A stretch of DNA of 7,962 bases from positions 1 through 7,962 of the forward strand of contig JBEGTT010000163.1 in NCBI GenBank assembly GCA_041179245.1, in the 5' to 3' direction. Both the position numbers and the translations under genes were made by a program. The stretch is from JBEGTT01 sp041179245 (GTDB lineage: Bacteria > Pseudomonadota > Gammaproteobacteria > Burkholderiales > Rhodocyclaceae). Positions 1 to 5,827 of this stretch are shown one piece after another. Under the pieces are notes generated by a model. That model had not been told where the DNA came from, made no database searches, and was given only the letters and a program-made list of their open reading frames with translations. Position 1 is the stretch's first letter, and each line of letters begins with the position of its first letter.

Positions 1-980
1 TTCCTCATAACTTGGCGTATGTGGGAGGTGACGACAAAGCCAGATTCCAGGCCAAGCTAAATTTCTTGGCCCTGGTTTTCTGTCTAACGCTGGGAACGGC
101 GGCTTTACCCCATGTGTTAATTCGCTATTACACAACGCCATCAGTCAGTCAGGCTAGGCGCTCAGTCTTCTGGTCTCTGTTGTTTATCATGCTGTTGTAC
201 ATGACCGCGCCAGCCTATGCAGCATTTGCCAAGCTGGAAATTTATAGCAAATTGGTGAATGTTGAGATCAGCCACCTCCCTGCCTGGGTTTTGGCTTGGA
301 GCAAAATTGGTTTAGTGAGCATTGAAGATATAAATCGGGATGGTTTGCTACAACTGGCTGAACTAACCTTGAATCCAGATGTGATTGTGCTGGCAACCCC
401 CGAAATCGCAGGGATGCCCTATGTCATTTCAGGGTTAGTTGCCGCAGGTGCTTTAGCTGCTGCGCTATCCACAGCAGAGGGTTTGCTGCTAACCATCACC
501 AGTGCGCTGTCGCACGACTGTTACTACCGCATTTTTCATCCTCAAGCGTCTACTCAATGGCGCTTGGTAATTTCAAAATCCTTGTTGTTATTGGCTGCCG
601 TCTTTGCGGCGATGGTGGCTGCGCAAAAGCCAGCCACCATTCTATTAATGGTGGCATGGGCATTTTCGATTGCGGCGTCGGCATTTTTCCCAGCACTTGT
701 ACTCGGTATATTTTGGAAACGCGCTAATAAGCAAGGGGCCGTGGCAGGTATGCTGTGCGGGTTGGGAGTCTGCTTGTTCTACATCATTGGCCTTGAAGCA
801 CAGCCCCTGTTTTGGTTGCCATTGGGTGGGCAACTTGATCCTTGGTTTGGGATTGAGTCGTCTTCTGCAGGTGTTTGGGGGGTTCCTGTTGGTTTTCTGG
901 TGATTGTTTTGGTCAGCTTGGTAACCCCGCCTCCACCCTTGGAAACCCAGGCCTTCGTCGAAAGTGTTCGATACCAGTGA
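1..980 (+). CDS. Sodium:solute symporter, VC_2705/ActP-like (5'-truncated)
   Basis: This is the C-terminal part of a cytoplasmic-membrane sodium:solute symporter (SSS family), a type that couples uptake of small organic acids such as acetate to the sodium gradient. The reading frame is open from the window edge (first full codon at base 3), so the true start lies upstream; the TTG at 12 is internal. Visible family hallmarks are the GTAALPHVLIRYYTTPSV segment, the LATPEIAGMPYVISGLVAAG helix and the ALSTAEGLLLTI stretch that lines the transport path in this family. About seven hydrophobic helices can be counted. Between the second and third visible helices sits an extra-membrane segment holding a perfect EF-hand-like loop (bases 327-362, DINRDGLLQLAE). 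The C-terminus is short and proline-rich. The subfamily call is from recognised sequence; the substrate is inferred and could be another carboxylate. Confidence 0.9.
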   Translation, partial: PHNLAYVGGDDKARFQAKLNFLALVFCLTLGTAALPHVLIRYYTTPSVSQARRSVFWSLLFIMLLYMTAPAYAAFAKLEIYSKLVNVEISHLPAWVLAWSKIGLVSIEDINRDGLLQLAELTLNPDVIVLATPEIAGMPYVISGLVAAGALAAALSTAEGLLLTITSALSHDCYYRIFHPQASTQWRLVISKSLLLLAAVFAAMVAAQKPATILLMVAWAFSIAASAFFPALVLGIFWKRANKQGAVAGMLCGLGVCLFYIIGLEAQPLFWLPLGGQLDPWFGIESSSAGVWGVPVGFLVIVLVSLVTPPPPLETQAFVESVRYQ

Positions 981-1015
981 TTTTTGGCGGCTAGTCTGAA
1001 TAGAGGAAATACGTA

Positions 1016-1237
1016 ATGGTTTGTGAAAATAAACAAGCTGAAGAACTTTGCCCCTTGTGCGGACAGCCCAACGGATGCGAGGTTCAGAAATGTGGAACTT
1101 CAGAAGGGTGCTGGTGTGAGTCCATCACTATTTCTGCTGAAATTCTAGAACGAATTCCAGACGCTCAGCGTGGAAAGTCCTGCGTCTGTAGAATTTGTCT
1201 TGGCAAAACAGAGCGAACAAATGATGAACAAACCTAA
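1016..1237 (+). CDS. Small cysteine-rich CWC-family protein
   Basis: A 73-residue protein with ten cysteines arranged as CPLCGQPNGC (residues 12-21), CWC (32-34) and CVCRIC (56-61). This pattern matches the cysteine-rich CWC family, whose members look like small zinc- or metal-binding proteins but whose function is not known to me. It has no signal peptide or membrane segment, so it is probably cytoplasmic. The ATG at 1016 is supported by an AGAGGAA Shine-Dalgarno sequence at 1002-1008. It lies 35 bases after the symporter stop on the same strand and overlaps the start of the next gene by 17 bases, which suggests one transcript. The family assignment rests on the CWC and flanking CxxC spacing; metal binding is inference. 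Confidence 0.82.
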   Translation: MVCENKQAEELCPLCGQPNGCEVQKCGTSEGCWCESITISAEILERIPDAQRGKSCVCRICLGKTERTNDEQT

Positions 1238-1571
1238 ACACCCTAAGCCACGGAATTTTTACGGATTTGTGGAACTAATACCATTCATGCTTTTTGCGTC
1301 TGGTGGCGCTTTGGCAACGCCATCATTGTGGGGATTTTGGGTGACGGTCGCCATTTTGGGGTACGTCGCCTTGGTATATTTCTCCAGAAAAATATATTTG
1401 ACGTATCTAGCTAATGGGCAAGTGGTTGAATATCGCAGCGGTCACGGGAAGCTGCAGGGGATCACTATTGACCCGATGTGTAAGAACTATTGGCTAGCAG
1501 CCAGATACGTTCGCTCCGTTTACCGAGTTAAGGTTAGCTTGCCTGTCGTTGAATCTGAAACGGAAAAATAG
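1221..1571 (+). CDS. Small two-helix membrane protein, unknown function
   Basis: A 116-residue protein I do not recognise. A basic, proline-rich N-terminus (NKPKHPKPR) leads into two hydrophobic segments, roughly residues 14-32 and 36-54, followed by a soluble tail of about 60 residues with several aromatic and basic positions. A cytoplasmic N-terminus with both ends inside would fit the positive charges. The tandem ATGATG at 1221 was chosen because AGAG at 1210-1213 sits seven bases upstream. An in-frame GTG at 1170 would add 17 residues but has no evident ribosome site and lies wholly within the CWC gene. The 17-base overlap with the CWC gene suggests translational coupling. The tail has no recognised domain; a helper role for the neighbouring symporter or CWC protein is speculation. 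Confidence 0.65.
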   Translation: MMNKPKHPKPRNFYGFVELIPFMLFASGGALATPSLWGFWVTVAILGYVALVYFSRKIYLTYLANGQVVEYRSGHGKLQGITIDPMCKNYWLAARYVRSVYRVKVSLPVVESETEK

Positions 1572-1575
1572 TGCT

Positions 1576-1613
1576 GTTTCCTTACAAATTGGGCAAGGTA
1601 GAGGAACTTTTTT
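1576..1613 (+). terminator. Possible weak intrinsic terminator after the symporter group
   Basis: The bases GTTTCCT (1576-1582) can pair with AGGAAC (1602-1607), leaving one bulged T and a 19-base loop, and six T residues follow immediately (1608-1613). It begins five bases after the membrane-protein stop codon, in the gap between converging genes. The long loop and bulge make it a poor example, so read-through is possible. Confidence 0.35.
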
Positions 1614-1654
1614 CTGGGCGGAAGTCGGCACCAAAACCAATGTTGAAGCTGAGA

Positions 1655-1999
1655 CTACTGACTAACTTTGCAAATTAACTCTACAATTTTTGCAATGTCA
1701 TGACGCTTTTCACTTGGCACATTGTGCAGAGCAGCCGCTAGCCTTTGAGAAAGCTTAAAGTCCACATCATCAAACTCAGACAATAAACCTGCATTAGTAG
1801 TCTCAAGAATCCGTGCGATTTTTTCAAGAGTTGCCAAGGAAGGAAGATTAACGCCTCTTTCAAATCGTGAAACGGACTCAGGTTCAATACCTAATTTCTC
1901 AGCAAGACACGCCTGTGTCATACCAAGAATTTTCCGTTGTTCCTGTATGTTTTTGGACAGCCTATCGGAGAGAGTTAAGTTTTTTGCAGCGATTTTCAT
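1655..1999 (-). CDS. XRE/Cro-type helix-turn-helix transcriptional regulator
   Basis: A 114-residue DNA-binding protein. Residues about 15-70 form an XRE-family domain: a first helix (IQEQRKILG), the MTQACLAEKLGI turn, the recognition helix region EPESVSRFERGVNLPS, then LATLEKIARIL. The rest (about 75-114) is a short helical tail of unknown role, perhaps for dimerisation. There is no peptidase or ligand-binding domain, so this is a phage-repressor-like or antitoxin-like minimal regulator. The ATG at 1997-1999 has a GAGG site at 2007-2010, spaced seven bases. It is divergent from the receiver-domain gene across 142 bases, so it may control that gene and itself. The coding sequence is richer in A and T than gyrA, which hints at a separate origin. 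No toxin partner is visible. Confidence 0.87.
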   Translation of the reverse strand: MKIAAKNLTLSDRLSKNIQEQRKILGMTQACLAEKLGIEPESVSRFERGVNLPSLATLEKIARILETTNAGLLSEFDDVDFKLSQRLAAALHNVPSEKRHDIAKIVELICKVSQ

Positions 2000-2066
2000 A
2001 GTAGAACCTCATTTCTGCTCTCTATGGTTGTTTTTCAACTGAAACGCTGACAGAATCTGATATGTG

Positions 2067-2096
2067 GTTGTAACAAGACAAATTATGTTGTATTGT
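2067..2096 (+). promoter_or_regulatory. Candidate promoter and operator for the receiver-domain gene
   Basis: A sigma-70-like pair can be read as TTGTAA (2068-2073), a 17-base spacer and TATTGT (2091-2096), each matching the consensus at four of six positions. The same stretch holds five TTGT or ACAA tetrads, including the near-perfect palindrome TTGTAACAA (2068-2076) and the inverted pair ACAA (2078-2081) and TTGT (2088-2091). Such symmetry overlapping a promoter suits binding by the divergent XRE protein. This is read by eye only. Confidence 0.4.
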
Positions 2097-2141
2097 TTCT
2101 GCATATACCAAGCAGCTAGTCAATATTCATGAAAGATAACT

Positions 2142-2564
2142 TTGACAACCGTTGACACTCCTGGAAGCCTCTTGCAACTTAACGGGTGCGCTCTTCTAGT
2201 AGAGGACAATGTAACAAACCAGATAGTTGCATCCGCTTTCCTTAAGAAAATGGGTGTCACATACACAATTGCTCAGAATGGCAAGGAAGCCCTAGATCTA
2301 ATCAGGTCAGGTAAAACGTTTGACGTTGTGCTTATGGATTTGTTTATGCCTGTGATGAACGGGATTGATGCAACCAAAGCAATAAGGTCTTGGGAAAATT
2401 CAAACAATATGACACTTCTTCCGATCGTCGCCTTGTCCGGCGATGTATATTCAGAAACAATAACGGAATGTATGCAAAGTGGGATGAATTGTTTTGTTAA
2501 AAAACCAATTGACTTAAACGAACTAAATTCAATATTGGCTAACTTTTTGATAAAAAGTAATTAA
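2142..2564 (+). CDS. Stand-alone response regulator receiver domain (CheY-like)
   Basis: A 140-residue protein consisting of a single receiver domain with no DNA-binding or enzymatic output. The phosphorylation machinery is complete: acidic pair E21-D22 (LLVEDN), phospho-acceptor D66 (LMDLFMP), the switch residue S99 (ALSGD) and K121-P122 (VKKPID). The LNGCALLVEDNVTNQ opening and the GMNCFVKKPIDLNEL end resemble the C-terminal receiver of hybrid histidine kinases more than true CheY, so it may be a detached piece of one. It should accept phosphate from a kinase or phosphotransfer protein encoded elsewhere. The start is uncertain: no ATG lies in frame after the TGA at 2130-2132, leaving TTG at 2142 or at 2172 (the latter preceded by GGAAG at 2163-2167). 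A terminator follows. The gene is AT-rich compared with gyrA. Confidence 0.85.
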   Translation: MTTVDTPGSLLQLNGCALLVEDNVTNQIVASAFLKKMGVTYTIAQNGKEALDLIRSGKTFDVVLMDLFMPVMNGIDATKAIRSWENSNNMTLLPIVALSGDVYSETITECMQSGMNCFVKKPIDLNELNSILANFLIKSN

Positions 2565-2580
2565 TTTTTATCCTCACTTT

Positions 2581-2607
2581 AAAACTCTCTCTAGAGGTTT
2601 TTTATTT
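2581..2607 (+). terminator. Rho-independent terminator after the receiver-domain gene
   Basis: AAAAC (2581-2585) pairs with GTTTT (2597-2601) and CTC (2587-2589) with GAG (2594-2596), leaving a bulged T and a TCTA loop. A T-rich run (TTTTTT then ATTT, 2598-2607) follows. It starts 17 bases after the stop codon of the receiver gene, the expected place for a terminator. The stem is short and AT-rich, so strength may be modest. Confidence 0.6.
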
Positions 2608-2878
2608 CGTGAATTTTTGATACGTGATGAAGTATGGATATCAAGTGCTACATGTTTAACAAAAGCGAATATGTTGTTTATCCATATAAAAATACTGGGG
2701 GGAGATAGGCTTTATTGCATTACTCAGGCACGCAAGGCGCTGAGTTAGGGATTTTAAAGCCATCGCCCACGTGCGCTACCAACTGGTCTGCGTATAACCC
2801 AGCAATGAAACCCAGAGTATCTTTAAGCATTTGGGGCTTTCGCTACCCAATTTGCTACCAACCATCGATTCCGGAAAT
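2608..2878. other. Gene-poor stretch, no supported feature
   Basis: Between the receiver-gene terminator and the tRNA terminator I find no convincing gene. A 61-codon frame starting with TTG at 2715 runs to a stop inside the tRNA terminator hairpin; its product resembles nothing known to me, so I treat it as chance. The left third is AT-rich like the XRE/receiver pair, while the right part returns to the composition of the core genes. Decayed coding sequence is possible but cannot be shown. Confidence 0.5.
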
Positions 2879-2906
2879 AAAAAAAGCCCTTAATATTTAA
2901 GGGCTT
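2879..2906 (-). terminator. Strong rho-independent terminator of tRNA-Ser
   Basis: A perfect 10-base-pair stem joins AAGCCCTTAA (2884-2893) with TTAAGGGCTT (2897-2906) around a three-base loop. Read on the - strand it is followed by seven T residues (the A run at 2879-2885, which includes the stem foot). It begins eight bases beyond the CCA end of the tRNA, as expected for a single-gene tRNA transcript. The + strand side is much less T-rich, so it acts mainly on - strand transcription. Confidence 0.88.
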
Positions 2907-2914
2907 ATTGCTTT

Positions 2915-3005
2915 TGGCGGAGAAGGGGGGATTCGAACCCCCGTTGGGATGTTATCCCAAACACGCTTTCCAGGCGTGCGACTTAAGCCGCTCATCCACC
3001 TCTCC
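2915..3005 (-). tRNA. tRNA-Ser (anticodon GGA)
   Basis: A complete 91-base serine tRNA including an encoded CCA (TGG at 2915-2917 on the + strand). The acceptor stem pairs GGAGAGG with CTTCTCC (one G-U pair) and carries the G73 discriminator base typical of tRNA-Ser. The anticodon stem CACGC/GCGTG closes the loop CTGGAAA, giving anticodon GGA, which reads the codons UCC and UCU. The long variable arm (TTGGGA paired with TCCCAA) is the class II hallmark of serine tRNAs, and the T arm contains GGTTCGAATCC. It is transcribed away from gyrA, with its own promoter and terminator, and ends toward the AT-rich XRE/receiver segment. Confidence 0.97.
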
Positions 3006-3019
3006 GCTGAAGAGGCGGC

Positions 3020-3047
3020 ATTATACCCAAGCCCCACATGGTCGCAA
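3020..3047 (-). promoter_or_regulatory. Promoter of tRNA-Ser
   Basis: On the - strand a perfect TATAAT box lies at 3020-3025, with TTGCGA (3042-3047) 16 bases upstream as the -35 box (four of six matches). The -10 box is followed directly by GCCGCC, a GC-rich discriminator of the kind that makes stable-RNA promoters sensitive to ppGpp. The start of transcription would fall about seven bases before the mature tRNA, so the leader is very short. Confidence 0.75.
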
Positions 3048-3096
3048 ATCATTTTATGGATACGTGGCGTATGAAGTCAGGTAAGCGGTTTGGGCA

Positions 3097-3105
3097 TGAT
3101 AAAAT
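3097..3105 (+). promoter_or_regulatory. Candidate extended -10 promoter element of gyrA
   Basis: The bases TGATAAAAT fit an extended -10 element (TG, one base, then TAAAAT with five of six matches). No good -35 box is seen 16-18 bases upstream, which extended -10 promoters can do without. The resulting leader to the gyrA ATG would be about 75 bases. Poor -35 boxes are compatible with the known supercoiling-sensitive control of gyrase genes, but that is inference here. Confidence 0.5.
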
Positions 3106-3141
3106 CGCGAGCTTGCTTAAACCGACGCGCCTGAACCCTTG

Positions 3142-3161
3142 GTAACTATTTTCGTAGTTGC
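3142..3161 (+). other. Hairpin in the gyrA leader
   Basis: GTAACTA (3142-3148) pairs with TAGTTGC (3155-3161), seven pairs with one T-G wobble, around the six-base loop TTTTCG. It lies 26 bases before the gyrA ATG and within the predicted untranslated leader. No T-run follows, so it is not a terminator. A role in mRNA stability or translation is possible, but it may be chance. Confidence 0.35.
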
Positions 3162-3187
3162 AGGATCACGGGACGAACTGAGAATTT

Positions 3188-5824
3188 ATGGATCAATTTG
3201 CCAAAGAAACCTTGCCGGTCAGTCTCGAAGACGAGATGCGCCGTTCTTATCTAGATTACGCCATGAGCGTGATTGTTGGTCGTGCCTTGCCTGATGTGCG
3301 GGATGGCCTAAAACCGGTGCACCGCCGGGTGTTGTTTGCGATGCACGAACTGGGTAATGATTGGAATAAGGCTTACAAGAAATCGGCTCGTGTCGTTGGT
3401 GACGTGATCGGTAAATATCACCCTCACGGTGATACTGCGGTGTACGACACCATCGTTCGAATGGCACAGAATTTTTCGCTGCGTTACATGCTGGTGGATG
3501 GGCAGGGTAACTTTGGTTCCGTTGATGGTGATAACGCAGCGGCTATGCGATACACCGAAGTTCGAATGGCTAAGATTGGTCATGAATTACTGGCTGATCT
3601 GGACAAGGAAACGGTCGATTTTGGGCCTAACTATGATGGCTCAGAGCAAGAACCGCTGGTTATGCCGGCGCGAATTCCTAATCTACTTATCAATGGTTCA
3701 TCGGGTATCGCGGTGGGGATGGCGACGAACATTCCTCCGCATAATCTTAACGAAGTCATTTCTGGTTGTTTGGCCTTGCTGGAAAACCCAGCGATGGCGA
3801 TTGATGAATTGATTGAGCTTATTCCAGCGCCTGACTTTCCAACAGCGGCGATTATCTACGGTGTAAATGGTGTTCGTGATGGTTATTTGACCGGGCGTGG
3901 TCGCGTGGTTATGCGCGCCAAAACACACTTTGAGGACATTGATAAATCCGGGGGGCGTCAGTCCATTATTGTTGATGAGCTGCCTTATCAGGTTAACAAG
4001 AAGACGCTGCTAGAGAAGGTGGCAGAACTGGTTAATGATAAGAAAATCGAAGGTATTTCTCACATTCAGGATGAGTCTGACAAGTCCGGTATGCGCGTGG
4101 TAATTGAACTGAAACGCGGCGAAGTCCCTGAGGTGGTGCTGAATAATCTGTACAAACAAACCCAACTGCAAGATACCTTTGGTATGAATATGGTTGCGTT
4201 GGTCGATGGGCAACCGCGATTGTTAAATCTCAAGCAGATGCTTGAATGTTTCTTGTCACATCGACGCGAAGTGATTACCCGTCGTACCGTTTTTGAACTA
4301 CGAAAAGCGCGTGAACGTGGGCATATCTTGGAAGGGCTTGCTGTTGCGCTTTCAAGTGTTGATGAAATTATCGCGCTGATTAAAGCAGCCCCAACGCCTG
4401 CCGATGCACGCCGTGGATTGCTAGAACGTACTTGGCGCAGCCCCATTGTAGAAGAAATGCTCCGTCGGACGGCTGCAGATGCCTCGCGTCCAGATGGGCT
4501 AGGCCCAGAATTCGGGTTGTCAGAGCAGGGCTATCGACTCTCTGAAACGCAAGCGCAGGCGATCCTTGAGCTTCGTTTGCAACGCTTGACGGGGCTTGAA
4601 CAAGACAAGATTGTTGGCGAATACAAAGAGGTGATGGATAAGATTGCTGATTTGCTGGACATCTTGGCTCGCCCGGAACGCATTACCGCCATCATTATTG
4701 AAGAACTGACGGCTATTCGTGACCAATTTGGCGACAAACGGCGCTCAGAAATTATTACCAATGCTCAGGACTTGGGTATTGAAGATCTGATTACACCGCA
4801 GGACATGGTGGTTACCTTGTCGCACACCGGTTACATCAAATCACAGCCATTGGCAGATTATGCGGCTCAACGTCGCGGTGGTCGCGGTAAGCAGGCCGCA
4901 GCCGTTAAAGATGATGATTTTGTTGACCACCTATTTACGGCAAATACCCACGATTTTATTCTGTGTTTCTCCAATCGAGGCCGTTGTTACTGGCTGAAGG
5001 TTTATGAAGTTCCGCAGGGTAGTCGAACCAGTCGTGGCAAGCCCATCGTGAATATGTTCCCGCTGGAAGATGGCGAGAAAATCAACGCAATTCTGCCGGT
5101 GAAAGAATTTACTGACGATCAGTACATCTTTATGGCAACCGTGCAGGGCGTAGTCAAAAAGACACCGCTTTCCGCCTACTCACGCCCACGGACTGCCGGG
5201 ATTATCGCCGTCGATCTGGATGAAGGGGATTACCTGATTGGTGCAGAAGTGACATCAGGTTCCAGCGACATCATGCTGGTGTCTGACGGTGGCAAAGCCG
5301 TATGGTTTGACGAAGAAGATGTTCGCCCAATGGGCCGCCAATCACGCGGGGTGCGTGGTATGCGCCTAGGTGAAGGTCAGCTCGTTATTTCATTGCTGGT
5401 TGCTGAAGACGCCACTCAGTCCGTCTTGGTGGCTACGGAAAATGGCTATGGCAAGCGCACCATCCTGTCTGATTTCCGTCATTCCGGTCGTGGTACGCAG
5501 GGTGTGAAAGCGATTGCCGAAAGTGAACGTAATGGCAAGATCGTTGCCGCCAAGCTGGTGGTTGAGACGGATGAAATTATGTTGATCACAACCGGTGGCG
5601 TGTTGATTCGCACCCGTGTCTCAGAAATTCGTGACATGGGCCGCGCTACTCAAGGGGTTACGCTGATTTCTCTGGATGCTGGCGAGAAGCTCGCTGGGCT
5701 GGAAAAGGTTGTTGAATCTGGCGTTATTGATGCTATCGATACGGTTGACGGTGATGTTCTGGACAGTATCGATGGCGAGATCGCTGAAGGTTCAGATAGT
5801 CTTGAAGCGGGTGGCGAGGAATAA
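3188..5824 (+). CDS. gyrA: DNA gyrase subunit A
   Basis: GyrA is the DNA-breaking and rejoining subunit of gyrase; with GyrB it forms an A2B2 complex that adds negative supercoils using ATP. The 878-residue length matches the family (875 in E. coli). The N-terminal winged-helix and tower domains hold the catalytic tyrosine Y122 in AAMRYTE and the quinolone-determining region HPHGDTAVYD. A coiled-coil region lies at about 370-490 and the DNA-wrapping beta-pinwheel at about 525-840, including the GyrA box QRRGGRG (561-567), essential for supercoiling. An acidic tail (DTVDGD to EAGGEE) ends the protein. Residue 83 (E. coli numbering) is Thr and residue 87 is Asp. ATG at 3188 matches the usual MDQFAKETLP start, although the ribosome site is weak (GAG at 3181-3183 region). 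serC follows after three bases. Confidence 0.99.
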   Translation: MDQFAKETLPVSLEDEMRRSYLDYAMSVIVGRALPDVRDGLKPVHRRVLFAMHELGNDWNKAYKKSARVVGDVIGKYHPHGDTAVYDTIVRMAQNFSLRYMLVDGQGNFGSVDGDNAAAMRYTEVRMAKIGHELLADLDKETVDFGPNYDGSEQEPLVMPARIPNLLINGSSGIAVGMATNIPPHNLNEVISGCLALLENPAMAIDELIELIPAPDFPTAAIIYGVNGVRDGYLTGRGRVVMRAKTHFEDIDKSGGRQSIIVDELPYQVNKKTLLEKVAELVNDKKIEGISHIQDESDKSGMRVVIELKRGEVPEVVLNNLYKQTQLQDTFGMNMVALVDGQPRLLNLKQMLECFLSHRREVITRRTVFELRKARERGHILEGLAVALSSVDEIIALIKAAPTPADARRGLLERTWRSPIVEEMLRRTAADASRPDGLGPEFGLSEQGYRLSETQAQAILELRLQRLTGLEQDKIVGEYKEVMDKIADLLDILARPERITAIIIEELTAIRDQFGDKRRSEIITNAQDLGIEDLITPQDMVVTLSHTGYIKSQPLADYAAQRRGGRGKQAAAVKDDDFVDHLFTANTHDFILCFSNRGRCYWLKVYEVPQGSRTSRGKPIVNMFPLEDGEKINAILPVKEFTDDQYIFMATVQGVVKKTPLSAYSRPRTAGIIAVDLDEGDYLIGAEVTSGSSDIMLVSDGGKAVWFDEEDVRPMGRQSRGVRGMRLGEGQLVISLLVAEDATQSVLVATENGYGKRTILSDFRHSGRGTQGVKAIAESERNGKIVAAKLVVETDEIMLITTGGVLIRTRVSEIRDMGRATQGVTLISLDAGEKLAGLEKVVESGVIDAIDTVDGDVLDSIDGEIAEGSDSLEAGGEE

Positions 5825-5827
5825 ACC

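Noticed and set aside
1170..1220. An upstream GTG start for the small membrane protein
   Set aside because: It has no clear ribosome site and would extend the overlap with the CWC gene; ATG at 1221 is better placed behind AGAG.
2758..2815. A tRNA-like fragment on the - strand (CAGTTGGTAGCGCA resembles a D arm)
   Set aside because: The D stem and anticodon stem do not pair and no T arm follows, so a tRNA or tRNA remnant cannot be supported.
2715..2900. A 61-codon + strand frame starting with TTG
   Set aside because: The product resembles no family I know, and its last codons form the tRNA terminator hairpin. It looks like a chance open frame.
2697..2931. Possible attachment-site repeat between the tRNA-Ser 3' end and the AT-rich segment
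   Set aside because: Only a seven-base G-rich match (GGGGGGA) is shared, which is too short, and no integrase gene is present in the window.
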